A DNA stretch of 64,000 nt from the NCBI GenBank assembly GCA_963829235.1, contig CAWHIF010000007.1:1-64000 (forward strand), in the 5' to 3' direction. The notes under the pieces are model-generated. The model saw only the letters and a program-made list of their open reading frames with translations, did no database searches and was not told the origin of the DNA. Below are positions 25,337 to 33,894 of this stretch, one piece after another (position 1 is the stretch's first letter; each line of letters opens with the position of its first letter). Made by a program: the position numbers and the translations under genes. Source of the DNA: Bog-756 sp963829235. GTDB lineage: Bacteria > Actinomycetota > Acidimicrobiia > Acidimicrobiales > RAAP-2.

Positions 25337-25834
25337 CTATCGGTCCGGTTCGTCGTCAACCTCGCGACGAGCCTCTCGTAACCGGATCGCCTTGGCTGCT
25401 CGCTCGTCCCTGAAGGCCCCGATCCGAGCCAGCGTGTTGTCCAGGCGAACCAGGAGCTTGTCGTTGGCCTCGATTGCCTCGTCGAGCAGCTGTCGCCGGT
25501 GGTCGGAGTCCGCCTGGTGGTCGGGGCCCGGTTCGGCCCACCGGTACTCCGATCGCAAACGGTCGAGGACATCGATGTCCTCGGTGTCGAGGACCACCCG
25601 GACCTCGGCCAGAGAAAACCCCAGCAACTCCTGAAGGTCCCGGATCCTCGTGACCCGGGCCATGTCCGTCTGGGAGTAGAGGCGTTCCCCCTTCTCGCGG
25701 TAACTGCTCGGCCGGATCAGCCCGAGCTCCTCCCAGTAGCGCAGGGTGCGGGTGGTCAGCCCGGTCAGCTTGGCGACCTCGCCGATACGCAGAACGGCCG
25801 GAGCCGGTTGCGTGGTGGCGTTCCTGGTGATCAT
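25337..25834 (-). CDS. MerR family transcriptional regulator
   Basis: A 165-residue regulator. The N-terminal winged helix-turn-helix is LRIGEVAKLTGLTTRTLRYWEELGLIRPS at residues 15-43, followed by YSQTDMARVTRIRDLQELLGFSLAEV, a long dimerisation helix, and a charged C-terminal tail rather than a metal-binding cysteine loop, so it is a drug- or stress-sensing type. The ATG overlaps the exporter stop (ATGA). It probably controls the exporter promoter and possibly the dienelactone hydrolase promoter. Confidence 0.9.
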   Translation of the reverse strand: MITRNATTQPAPAVLRIGEVAKLTGLTTRTLRYWEELGLIRPSSYREKGERLYSQTDMARVTRIRDLQELLGFSLAEVRVVLDTEDIDVLDRLRSEYRWAEPGPDHQADSDHRRQLLDEAIEANDKLLVRLDNTLARIGAFRDERAAKAIRLREARREVDDEPDR

Positions 25835-27681
25835 CCGGCCTCCACCTGTGCGATCGAAGCCGCCGAGGTGTCGTCCGTGGCTCCAACGGGTAGCGGCACG
25901 CGGGGTTCGGCGAGGTCGGGTTCACCGGCCTCCGCCCGGACGGGGCGTTGGTCGGGCTCGGAGTAGACGTACCGACCGCCCCTGAGCCATGAGGCTGCGG
26001 CCGCGAGCAGGCTGGCCGCAATGGCGAAGTCGAGGGCGGCGTGCAGACCTGACCGGAACGGCGCGCTGATCAGACTGGGGAAGAAGCCACGACCGGTCAG
26101 TACGTGCTGTTGGACCGCGGACAGGTGGCCGAGCGTCTGCGCGCCGATGAGATGCTGGACCGGGTCGTATCCGAGGAATGCGGCGAACAGCGTGGAGACC
26201 GGCGAGAGGTGGGCAACGTGTCCGGCCACAGCAGTCGGCACTCCGTGGGCAACCAGCCCATGGAGCAGATTCTGGGGAAGCGATGACATCAGTCCGACGA
26301 TCATGAGGGTGAAGAAGATCCCGATCGACAGCACCTGCGCCGAATTCTGGAACGTGGTGTTCATCCCCGAGCCGGCACCCCGGTGCTGGGCCGGCAGGCT
26401 GTTCATGACTCCAGCACGGTTCGGCGACCCGAACGCGGCCATGGTCAGCCCCGTCAAGAAGAGCACGATTGCGAACCCCCAGTAGGGGAAGTCGACGGGC
26501 AGGAACTCGAGCAGGGCCAAGCAGATCGCCGTGCCGAGCATGCCGCCGGTGGCGAACGGACGAGCCCCGAACCGGTCCGAGAGAATGCCCGACGTCGGCC
26601 CGGCGATCAGGAAGCCGAGGGTGAGCGGCAGCATGGCGATGCCCGCCCACAGAGGTGTCACGCTGAATGCGTAGCCGTGAAGGGGTAACCAGATCCCCTG
26701 CAACCAGATGATGAGCATGAACATCAGTCCGCCCCGGCTCAATGCGGCCAGAAAGCTGGCCAGCACGCCGCTGGTGAAGGCGCGGATCTTGAACAGCTGG
26801 AGGCGGAACATCGGTTGGGGAACCTTGGTCTCGATGAAACAGAAGGCGATCAGCAGCACCACGCCGACCCCGAGGGAGGAGAGCACCAACGGATTGGTCC
26901 ACCCCATGACATGGTGGCCGTAGGGCTCGATCCCGTAGGTGATCCCCACCATCACCAGGATGAGTCCGAATGCGAAGGTGATGTTGCCGGGCCAGTCGAT
27001 GTGGGCCGGCCGGCGCGGGCTGGTCTCGTGGAGTTTGAGATACCCGAAGACGGTGGCGAACAGTCCGATAGGGACCGAGACCAGAAAGATCAGCCTCCAA
27101 TTGATGGGTGCGAGCAGGCCGCCGAGGACCAGCCCGATGAACGTGCCGCTGAACGCAGCCGCCTGGTTCACCCCGAGAGCCATCCCCCGCTGGTTGTCGG
27201 GGAACACATCGGTCAGGATGGCCGCCGAGTTGGCCATCAGCATGGCCGCCCCGACCCCCTGGAAGATGCGCATGGTGATGAGCCAGTCACCGGCCGCGTG
27301 ACCGGTCATCCAAGTGATGCTCAACATCAGGGAGAAGAATGTGAAGACGGCGAAGCCGAGGTTGTAGGTGCTCACCCGCCCGTAGATGTCGCCCATGCGA
27401 CCCAGGCTGACCACCAGCACGCTCGTGATCACCAGGAAACCCAGGATCATCCACAGGAGGTAGAAGGTATTGCCGGGCTCCAGCGGATCCAGGCCGATGC
27501 CGCGGAAGATGTCGGGTAGGGCGATCAGGACGATCGAGCCGTCGATGGTCGCCATCAACATGCCCAGCGTCGAGATGAACAGGGCGATCCACTTGTAGTT
27601 GGCGGGCAGGTCCGCGAGCTTCCCGTCGGCGTTCTTCGTGCGGTGCGCCCGGCCGGCTTTCAATCCTTCGAGTACTGCCAT
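25831..27681 (-). CDS. DHA2-type MFS drug exporter
   Basis: A 616-residue major facilitator protein with about 14 membrane segments, of the EmrB/QacA (DHA2) type. It has the early TM1 motif LGMLMATIDGSIVLIALPDI with a membrane Asp, the loop 2-3 motif GRMGDIYGRV and the motif C-like GLVLGGLLAP. The C-terminal 60 residues are hydrophilic. It exports drugs or other hydrophobic compounds by proton exchange. ATG 27681 follows AAGGTGA; a GTG lies one codon upstream. Cotranscribed with the MerR gene. Confidence 0.9.
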   Translation of the reverse strand: MAVLEGLKAGRAHRTKNADGKLADLPANYKWIALFISTLGMLMATIDGSIVLIALPDIFRGIGLDPLEPGNTFYLLWMILGFLVITSVLVVSLGRMGDIYGRVSTYNLGFAVFTFFSLMLSITWMTGHAAGDWLITMRIFQGVGAAMLMANSAAILTDVFPDNQRGMALGVNQAAAFSGTFIGLVLGGLLAPINWRLIFLVSVPIGLFATVFGYLKLHETSPRRPAHIDWPGNITFAFGLILVMVGITYGIEPYGHHVMGWTNPLVLSSLGVGVVLLIAFCFIETKVPQPMFRLQLFKIRAFTSGVLASFLAALSRGGLMFMLIIWLQGIWLPLHGYAFSVTPLWAGIAMLPLTLGFLIAGPTSGILSDRFGARPFATGGMLGTAICLALLEFLPVDFPYWGFAIVLFLTGLTMAAFGSPNRAGVMNSLPAQHRGAGSGMNTTFQNSAQVLSIGIFFTLMIVGLMSSLPQNLLHGLVAHGVPTAVAGHVAHLSPVSTLFAAFLGYDPVQHLIGAQTLGHLSAVQQHVLTGRGFFPSLISAPFRSGLHAALDFAIAASLLAAAASWLRGGRYVYSEPDQRPVRAEAGEPDLAEPRVPLPVGATDDTSAASIAQVEAG

Positions 27682-27739
27682 CACTCACCTTGGATCCGAG
27701 ATCGGGTGGCTACCAACGTTCCCAGCACGTCATCATTTA

Positions 27740-27766
27740 TTGACGCGCACGTTAACGTGATTATAC
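27740..27766. promoter_or_regulatory. Palindrome CACGTTAACGTG within promoter-like elements upstream of the MFS gene
   Basis: The perfect 12-bp palindrome CACGTTAACGTG (27748-27759) is flanked on the minus strand by TATAAT (27760-27765), a consensus -10 for the exporter gene. On the plus strand TTGACG (27740-27745) and TTATAC (27761-27766) bracket it. The palindrome would cover the exporter transcription start and is a likely operator for the MerR protein. Confidence 0.5.
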
Positions 27767-27853
27767 CCGGGTGAGGCCGGGCCGCGCCGACCTTCGGGTC
27801 CAACGCCTCCCCTGGGTCAGGGGGCCTCCCGCCGGCGAGGGACGGTGTCCAGG

Positions 27854-27880
27854 TGTCACAAAAGCGATCCGACCGGCGTC
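27854..27880 (+). promoter_or_regulatory. ECF41-type promoter TGTCACA-N16-CGTC
   Basis: TGTCACA (27854-27860), exactly 16 bases, then CGTC (27877-27880): this matches the published ECF41 sigma factor consensus as I recall it. CGTC ends eight bases before ATG 27889 of the FAD oxidoreductase, so the mRNA would be leaderless. The ECF41 gene itself is next in the operon, which implies autoregulation. Confidence 0.75.
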
Positions 27881-27888
27881 ATAGTGGC

Positions 27889-29169
27889 ATGGGAACCGAC
27901 GGTGGCAGCAGCGGCACGAGGAACGAATGGGACGTGATCGTGGTCGGGTGCGGCCTGGCCGGGATGTCTGCTGCGGCCACGGCCTCGCAGGCCGGAGCCC
28001 GCGTGCTGGTGCTGGAGGCCCACCGACCGGGAGGTCGGGCCCGCACCGCAGAACGTGAGGGCTTCACCCTCAACATGGGGGCCCACGCGCTGTACAAGGC
28101 CGGGCCCGGATCGAAGGTCCTCGGCTCTCTCGGGATCACCCCCGTCGGGGCTCCGCCCCCTCTCCGCCGGTACCGGGCCCTGAGCGCCGGGGTCCAGCAC
28201 GTCCTGCCCACCGGGCCCGGTTCGCTCGTGCGCACCCGTGTCATGAGCAACCGGAGCAAGGCCCAGTTGGCCCAGCTCCTCGTCCGGCTGCCTCGGATGA
28301 AGCCGGCGATGCTGGGCGAGACGTCGGTCGCGGACTGGCTGGTCTCGCTCGGGCTCCGCCAGGACGCCGATGCGGTTGTGCGAGGCCTGATCCGCCTCGG
28401 CACCTATACGGCTGACGTCGACGAGTTCAGTGCCGATGCCGCCGTCTCGCAGCTGCAGGCGGCAGTCAGTGGTGGCGTGCTCTACCTGCACGGCGGCTGG
28501 AGGCAGCTCATCGACGCCCTCGTCGGCATGCTCGAGGTCCGGACCGGCGCCGAGGTCACCGGCGTCGAACCGGTCGCCGGCCGGGTCGAGGTCCGGACCC
28601 GAGACGCCGTGCTGGTCGCCAACCACGTGGTCGTGGCCACGGGTGGCCCGGCCTCGGTCCGGCGGCTTCTGCCGGCCGACCCGGGATGGAGCGACCTCGG
28701 ACCGCCGGCGACCGCGGCATGTCTTGATCTCGGGGTCAGCCGGGCGCCGGACCCCGGCTACGTGCTCTCGCTCGACGATCCGCTCTACGTCAACGTGCAG
28801 TCACCCCCCGCTCGCCAAGCACCCGAAGGTCAGGCCGTGGTGGCGGCCATCCGCTATGGCGCCCGAAGCGCCAGGGAGGACCGCCCCCAGCTCGAGCAGC
28901 TGGTCCTCGACGCCGGCGTCAGACCGGACGAGGTTGTGACCAGCAGGTTCCTGGCCAATCTCTCAGTGACCGGGGCCTTCCCCCGGGTCGCGTCAGGGGG
29001 CCTGGCCGGACGTCCCGGCACCGGGGACACCGGTATCGCGGGGGTCTCCATGGCCGGCGACTGGGTGGGGCCCGTCGGGCTCCTTGCCGATGCGTCGTTG
29101 GTCAGCGGTCAGACCGCAGGCCGCCTGGCCGTGAGGAACCGGCCCAGCTCCACCAAGATGGTGACGTGA
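27889..29169 (+). CDS. FAD-dependent oxidoreductase (desaturase/amine oxidase-like)
   Basis: A 426-residue flavoprotein. The dinucleotide motif is VIVVGCGLAGMSAA with the acidic LEAHRPGGRARTAE following, and the C-terminal FAD contact is GVSMAGDWVGPVGLLADASL, as in phytoene desaturase/protoporphyrinogen oxidase relatives. Start ATG 27889 is chosen because the in-frame GTG at 27853 overlaps the ECF41 promoter. It forms an operon with the downstream ECF41 sigma factor; ECF41 genes are typically paired with an oxidoreductase, carboxymuconolactone decarboxylase or epimerase. Substrate unknown. Confidence 0.86.
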   Translation: MGTDGGSSGTRNEWDVIVVGCGLAGMSAAATASQAGARVLVLEAHRPGGRARTAEREGFTLNMGAHALYKAGPGSKVLGSLGITPVGAPPPLRRYRALSAGVQHVLPTGPGSLVRTRVMSNRSKAQLAQLLVRLPRMKPAMLGETSVADWLVSLGLRQDADAVVRGLIRLGTYTADVDEFSADAAVSQLQAAVSGGVLYLHGGWRQLIDALVGMLEVRTGAEVTGVEPVAGRVEVRTRDAVLVANHVVVATGGPASVRRLLPADPGWSDLGPPATAACLDLGVSRAPDPGYVLSLDDPLYVNVQSPPARQAPEGQAVVAAIRYGARSAREDRPQLEQLVLDAGVRPDEVVTSRFLANLSVTGAFPRVASGGLAGRPGTGDTGIAGVSMAGDWVGPVGLLADASLVSGQTAGRLAVRNRPSSTKMVT

Positions 29170-29206
29170 GCAAGATGGTGACGTGAGCGCAGATGGTGAC
29201 GTGAGC
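29155..29206 (+). repeat. Threefold tandem repeat (17, 17, 18 bp) at the oxidoreductase-sigma junction
   Basis: AGATGGTGACGTGAGC occurs three times in a row (units 29155-29171, 29172-29188, 29189-29206). Each unit contains ATG, GTG and TGA codons, so the repeat triplicates a stop/start junction and supplies several possible starts for the sigma factor. Confidence 0.9.
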
Positions 29207-30085
29207 GCAGAACCACCGGATGGGGCCACCGATCTGTTCGAACGAGAACGGCCCCGCCTGGTCGGGCTGGCCTACCGGATGCTCGGCACGGTCTCGGACG
29301 CCGAGGACGTGGTCCAAGAGGCCTGGCTCCGCTGGCAGACCGTTCACCACGGCGAGGTGGACCGGCCCGAGGCGTGGCTCACCACGGTGACCACCCGCCT
29401 CGCCCTTGACCACATCCGTACCGGTCGACGTCGCCGGGAGACCTACGTCGGGCCCTGGTTGCCCGAGCCGCTCGTCGCCGATGCCGGTCCCGACGAGGCC
29501 GCGGTGCTGGCCGACTCGCTCCGGCTCGGATTCCTCGCCGTTCTCGACCGGCTCAAGCCGGTGGAGCGGGCCGTGTTCCTGCTGGCCGACGTGTTCAGCG
29601 TCCCCTTCGCCGAGATCGCAGAGACAGTGGGCAAGTCGGAGGGGGCATGCCGCCAGATCGCCAGCCGCGCCCGGTCGCGCGTCAGGCAGCCGAACGCCGA
29701 CCGCGACCGGAGTTCCGAGCGGGCGGTGGTCGACGCATTGACCGCGGCCATCGCCGTCGGTGACATCGATCTCGTACTGAGCCACCTGGCCCCCGACGTG
29801 GTGTGCGTCGCCGACGGTGGGGCGACGAGACGGGCGGCCCGGCGCCCGGTGGTCGGTGCCCCGAGGGTGGCCCGACTCCTGGTCAACCTGGCCCATCGCT
29901 ACTCGGGCGAGATCGGCGTGCGTCCGGTTGCCGTCAACGGTGACGCCGGTGTCGTCATCTCCATTGCCGGTGCCGTCGACCTGGTCGCCGCCTTCGAAGT
30001 TCGCGGCGCGCGGGTGGTGGCCATTCGGATGGTGCGCAATCCGAACAAGCTCTCCCACGTGGAGCATCCGGTCGTGTTGCGATAG
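29183..30085 (+). CDS. sigJ: ECF41 family RNA polymerase sigma factor with C-terminal SnoaL-like domain
   Basis: A 300-residue ECF sigma factor. Region 2 holds LVGLAYRMLGTVSDAEDVVQEAWLRW, region 4 holds FLLADVFSVPFAEIAETVGKSEGACRQIASRAR. The linker motif WLPEP, a DGG motif in the C-terminal domain and the NPNKL near the end (usual NPDKL) are the three ECF41 signatures. In this group the fused NTF2/SnoaL-like domain modulates activity in place of an anti-sigma factor. GTG 29183 or GTG 29201 may be the start, both inside the tandem repeat. It likely drives the promoter at 27854. The name sigJ is by family resemblance. Confidence 0.9.
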   Translation: MSADGDVSAEPPDGATDLFERERPRLVGLAYRMLGTVSDAEDVVQEAWLRWQTVHHGEVDRPEAWLTTVTTRLALDHIRTGRRRRETYVGPWLPEPLVADAGPDEAAVLADSLRLGFLAVLDRLKPVERAVFLLADVFSVPFAEIAETVGKSEGACRQIASRARSRVRQPNADRDRSSERAVVDALTAAIAVGDIDLVLSHLAPDVVCVADGGATRRAARRPVVGAPRVARLLVNLAHRYSGEIGVRPVAVNGDAGVVISIAGAVDLVAAFEVRGARVVAIRMVRNPNKLSHVEHPVVLR

Positions 30086-30134
30086 CGGGACCAAACACCG
30101 TTTTGGACCGGCGGTCGCTTAACGTCTGTGTCCG

Positions 30135-31010
30135 GTGAGGACAGAGATTTCCGCGGCGCAGCCGCGTCGGCACCGGAAGACCCCCCGTGAGATCGCGATC
30201 GCGGTCGCCATCGTGGTGGTCGGTGTGCTGGCGTCAGGATGTGGGAGTTCGCTCATCGGGCCGGCATCGACCACCCCACCGGCTGCCGGCCCGGTCGGGG
30301 CGTCGACCGCCACGACGACCACCGCGCCGCTCACCGGCGAGGTCGCCGTGGCGTTCCCCGTCGTCGCCTGCACCACCAGCTCCGGCCAGCCACTCGCGGC
30401 CGGGGGGTGGAGTCCCACCATCCTGCTGGCCCCGATTCCTACCGCCCTCGTGGACAAGGTGGAGTTCTACTCCGATGGCGTGCACACCGTGCTCGGCCCC
30501 AGCGGGTGGACCTGCTCGCAGGAGTCCGAAGGCCAGGGAGACACCGGTCTGGTCGTCTATCCTCCCGGTACCGATCCGCCGGCGGCGCTCCCGGCCGCCG
30601 GGACCGAAGGCGTCTTCGCCCTCTTCGACAGCACCGGTACGGTCCCCGGAATCTCACAGGTCTGCCCGTACTTCACCATTCCTTCCTGGCAGCAGAACGA
30701 GGCGCACTGTTCCGGCACCAAGCCGGCGGGCGAAGAGACATCGAATCCCACTCCGGACGTCGTGGCGATCACCGACCCCCCCGATGTGGCCGGGACGCTC
30801 GAGGGTTCGGGCGGCGACCATGCGGTGAGCGGGGCGGTGATCTTCCCGCAATCGATGTCGGCGGTGACCTACGGTTCCAGCGTCGACATCGCCGTCGAGT
30901 CGTGCTCGCTGGTCGCCACTTCGCTGTGCCCGACCATCATCTCTGATTTCGAAGTCAGGGAGTTTCCGGTACCGGTTCCCGCGTACTCGGACGCGTACCC
31001 GGGGCGGTAA
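30135..31010 (+). CDS. Putative lipoprotein of unknown function
   Basis: A 291-residue exported protein. A basic N-terminus and a hydrophobic run (IAIAVAIVVVGVLASG) end at Cys36 in VLASGC, a lipobox-like site, followed by a Thr/Pro/Ala-rich linker to about residue 68. The remaining domain is beta-rich with Cys pairs (ACTTS, WTCSQ, VCPYF, HCSG, ESCSL, LCPT) likely to form disulfides outside the cell. It resembles actinobacterial surface proteins without known function. GTG 30135 is the only sensible start; TAACGT lies nine bases upstream. Stands between the ECF41 operon and the FtsH-like gene. Confidence 0.7.
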   Translation: MRTEISAAQPRRHRKTPREIAIAVAIVVVGVLASGCGSSLIGPASTTPPAAGPVGASTATTTTAPLTGEVAVAFPVVACTTSSGQPLAAGGWSPTILLAPIPTALVDKVEFYSDGVHTVLGPSGWTCSQESEGQGDTGLVVYPPGTDPPAALPAAGTEGVFALFDSTGTVPGISQVCPYFTIPSWQQNEAHCSGTKPAGEETSNPTPDVVAITDPPDVAGTLEGSGGDHAVSGAVIFPQSMSAVTYGSSVDIAVESCSLVATSLCPTIISDFEVREFPVPVPAYSDAYPGR

Positions 31011-31279
31011 GCAGACCGACAACCGAATGCAGCCCTCACCGACGCTCCAACGCGGGCGCCACTCCGCGACGGCATCCGCACACGCTGCGCGGTGGTACGA
31101 GCGCATGCGCGATCAGGTCGTCTATCTTCGTACGTAGTCACCGCCACAAGTCCGTTGCAGGCCGGACTGGCGGTGACTGCAGTCGACAGAGGGGCACTCG
31201 GACCGAACCAGCAGGTTCCGTCCGTGACATATACGTCGCGCCGTCTCGAGTCGGCGCGGTGCCCAACTGGAGGCAGGCC
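31011..31279. other. Gap of 269 bases without a recognisable gene
   Basis: No coding frame with family similarity and no RNA gene seen. It must contain the promoter of the FtsH-like gene, whose ribosome site GGAGG is at 31269-31273; the stretch near 31200-31240 is somewhat less GC-rich. Confidence 0.5.
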
Positions 31280-33208
31280 ATGGTGAGCAAGAGAGCTTCG
31301 GATCCGTTGGTCGGGGGCTCGCCCCGACCGGAGCCGGATGTCCGGCGCCCGCGCCGCGCCGCCGGCAAGGCATCCGGTGACGGGACCGCAAACCAGGTGG
31401 GTCCTCTTTCGGCGCTGGGCGACAACGGCGTGGCTCGGATGGCCACCACCGATGTCGGCGCCCACCAACGACGCGCCCGAGCCACCCGGCTCCAACGCCT
31501 GTCGATGCTGCTCGCTCCGATCGCCGTGCTGCTGGTGCTGAAGGATGTGTTCGATCCGACGGCGACAATGCCCACCCCCCACTTCCCGTCATCCCTCGAG
31601 CCCATGTTGCCGGCCATGGTCCTGATCACCATCCTGGCGCTGGTGATGGTGGTGCCCCTGCTGGGCGCGGGCCGCTCCCCCCATATCCTCTACAGGCCCG
31701 ACGAGCTGAAGATGAGCTTCGACGACGTGCGGGGCTCGGACGGTCTCGTCGAGGAGGTCACCAAGACCCTCAACCTGTTCCTCGCCCACCGGACGTTCGC
31801 CGAGCAGATGGGCGGCTCGCCCCGCAAAGCCATCCTGTTCGAAGGTCCGCCCGGAACCGGCAAGACGTACATGGCCAAGGCCATGGCCGCGGAGGCCGGG
31901 GTGCCGTTCCTCTTCGTCTCCTCCTCCGCATTCCAGTCGATGTTCTACGGCCAGACCAACAGGAAGATCCGGGCCTACTTCAAGGCGCTGCGCCGCCACG
32001 CCCGACGGGAGGGCGGTGCCATCGGGTTCATCGAGGAGCTCGACGCCATCGGCGCCGCCCGCGGCAACGGTCAGCGCCAAGGTGAAGGCATCCCCGGTGT
32101 GGTCAACGAGCTGCTCATCCAACTCCAGTCCTTCGAGCAGACACCGGCCTCGCTCCGCCTGAAGGGGATGTTCATCGACGCCATCAACACCTGGCTCCCC
32201 GCCCAGAGGCGTCTGCGCAAGCCCCAGCACGTCCCGGCCAACATCCTTGTCATCGGGGCCACCAACCGGGCCACCGACCTCGACCCGGCGCTGTTGCGCC
32301 CGGGCCGCTTCGACCGCAACATCTACTTCGGGCTGCCCAGCCGGTCGGGCCGGCGCGACATCATCGACTACTACCTGAGCAAGAAGGCGCACGACGCCGA
32401 CCTCGACGAACCGGCCAGACGGGAGACGTTGGCCGCCCTCACCGTGGGTTACTCACCGGTGATGATCGAGCACCTGATGGACGAATCGCTGGTGTGGGCA
32501 TTGCGCCGCGGGGCGAGCAAACTCTCGTGGAACGACTTGCAGCAAGCCAAGATGACCGAGGAAATCGGTCTGGCCCAACCCGTCGAGTACACCGAGGCCG
32601 AGCAGCGGACGATCGCCACCCACGAGGCCGGTCACGCCACCGTGGCCTGGCTGGTGGGCAAAGGTCGCAAACTCGAGGTGCTGACCATCATCAAGCGCAA
32701 GGACGCGCTCGGCCTTCTCAGCCACTCGGAAGAGGAGGAGCGGTTCACCAAGACGAAGTCGGAAGTGAGGGCACTCATCGACATCGCCTTCGGCGGGATG
32801 GTGGCAGAGGAGCTCTTCTTCGGTGAGGCATCGACCGGAGTGGCCGGCGACCTCCAGGCGGCCACCCTCAACGCCTGCCAGATGATCGGGCTCATGGGCA
32901 TGGGCACGACCTTGGTCTCGTCGGCCGCCATCGAGCACCCCGGCGGCATCGTCGCCAAGGTCCTGTCCACCGACGACGGGCGCTCCGAGGTCGAGGGCCT
33001 CCTCGGAGCGGCCAAGGCGTCGGTGACCCGGATGCTCGAGGAGCACCGAAACGTGGTCGAGGCCCTCCGTGACGCACTGCTCGAACGCCAGGAGCTCATC
33101 GGAGAGGAGATCCTCGAGGTGATCAGGAGCTCGCAGCCCTCACCCGCCGGTGGCTCCGCCGCCCGGCGGAACTCGGTCGGCGGGGTGGGCGGGATCGCCC
33201 TCCCCTGA
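31280..33208 (+). CDS. Divergent FtsH-like AAA+ membrane metalloprotease
   Basis: A 642-residue protein with two membrane segments at about 73-90 and 107-128, an AAA domain and an M41 peptidase domain. Walker A is GPPGTGKT (189-196); Walker B reads FIEELDAIG with Glu252 in place of the usual Asp, Glu253 kept. The second region of homology ATNR...LLRPGRFDR is intact. Pore loop is MFYG instead of FVG. About 30 extra residues lie between Walker B and that region. Zinc site is H448-E-A-G-H452 with Asp524 as third ligand. ATG 31280 follows GGAGG by six bases. It should degrade membrane or cytosolic proteins with ATP, but is not the standard housekeeping FtsH. Confidence 0.85.
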   Translation: MVSKRASDPLVGGSPRPEPDVRRPRRAAGKASGDGTANQVGPLSALGDNGVARMATTDVGAHQRRARATRLQRLSMLLAPIAVLLVLKDVFDPTATMPTPHFPSSLEPMLPAMVLITILALVMVVPLLGAGRSPHILYRPDELKMSFDDVRGSDGLVEEVTKTLNLFLAHRTFAEQMGGSPRKAILFEGPPGTGKTYMAKAMAAEAGVPFLFVSSSAFQSMFYGQTNRKIRAYFKALRRHARREGGAIGFIEELDAIGAARGNGQRQGEGIPGVVNELLIQLQSFEQTPASLRLKGMFIDAINTWLPAQRRLRKPQHVPANILVIGATNRATDLDPALLRPGRFDRNIYFGLPSRSGRRDIIDYYLSKKAHDADLDEPARRETLAALTVGYSPVMIEHLMDESLVWALRRGASKLSWNDLQQAKMTEEIGLAQPVEYTEAEQRTIATHEAGHATVAWLVGKGRKLEVLTIIKRKDALGLLSHSEEEERFTKTKSEVRALIDIAFGGMVAEELFFGEASTGVAGDLQAATLNACQMIGLMGMGTTLVSSAAIEHPGGIVAKVLSTDDGRSEVEGLLGAAKASVTRMLEEHRNVVEALRDALLERQELIGEEILEVIRSSQPSPAGGSAARRNSVGGVGGIALP

Positions 33209-33401
33209 CCGGCCGGCGCGCGGGCCGGGAGAGATTCGGCACCATGTCGCGGCTGGTCGGTGACCTTCTGCCGCGCTCGGCGGCGCCAACCGGGTCCGGG
33301 CCGGTGAAGAATTGTTCGAGATCCGCTGAACCAACGGTCACTTCCGCACGTATACCCGGGACGGAACGCAGCGTGCATTCCGGAACAGGAGGTGCTGGAG
33401 C

Positions 33402-33860
33402 ATGACGAGTTCACGGCATGGGAGTCGGCGACCGTCCGGGGGGAGACGCGCCGCGTGGACCGGGGCGGCTCTCGGCATGGTCGCCCTCGCCAGCTCAGCC
33501 GCTGTCGTGCCCCTGGCGTCGGCACAAGCGGCAGTCAGCAAGAGCGAGGCCGTCGTGAAGGTGGTCGATCGACCTCCGTTCGGAAAGATGCTGGCCACCG
33601 TCACGGGTGCCAGCCTCTACACGGCCTCGGGAGCTTGCACCGGAGACTGCCTCCGGATCTGGCTCCCGCTTCTCATGGGGAAGGGCAAGACGACGCCGAC
33701 GGGTGTGGCCGGTCTCGGAACGGCGGCATTGACGATCGGTGCAAGCCACGATGTACAGGTCACCTACAAGGGGAAGCGGCTCTACAGGTTCTACCTCGAC
33801 ACGGGCACCCGCGTCACCGGAAACGGAGTGGGTGGTTTCAAGGTGGCGAAGGTTGGCTGA
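33402..33860 (+). CDS. Secreted protein with COG4315-type repeat (PF03640)
   Basis: A 152-residue exported protein. A twin-Arg-containing N-terminus (RRPSGGRRAAW) and hydrophobic core end near ASAQA at about residue 43. Two repeat units of the predicted lipoprotein repeat family follow: GASLYTASGACTGDCLRIWLPLL (Cys-x3-Cys type) near 70-92 and GKRLYRFYLDTG near 122-133. GGAGG lies nine bases before the ATG. Such proteins are periplasmic or secreted with unknown role. Convergent with the HxlR gene; 193 bases after the FtsH-like gene hold its promoter. Confidence 0.85.
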   Translation: MTSSRHGSRRPSGGRRAAWTGAALGMVALASSAAVVPLASAQAAVSKSEAVVKVVDRPPFGKMLATVTGASLYTASGACTGDCLRIWLPLLMGKGKTTPTGVAGLGTAALTIGASHDVQVTYKGKRLYRFYLDTGTRVTGNGVGGFKVAKVG

Positions 33861-33894
33861 GGCGGGAGACCGGAATTGACCGGACGGGCCGCCA

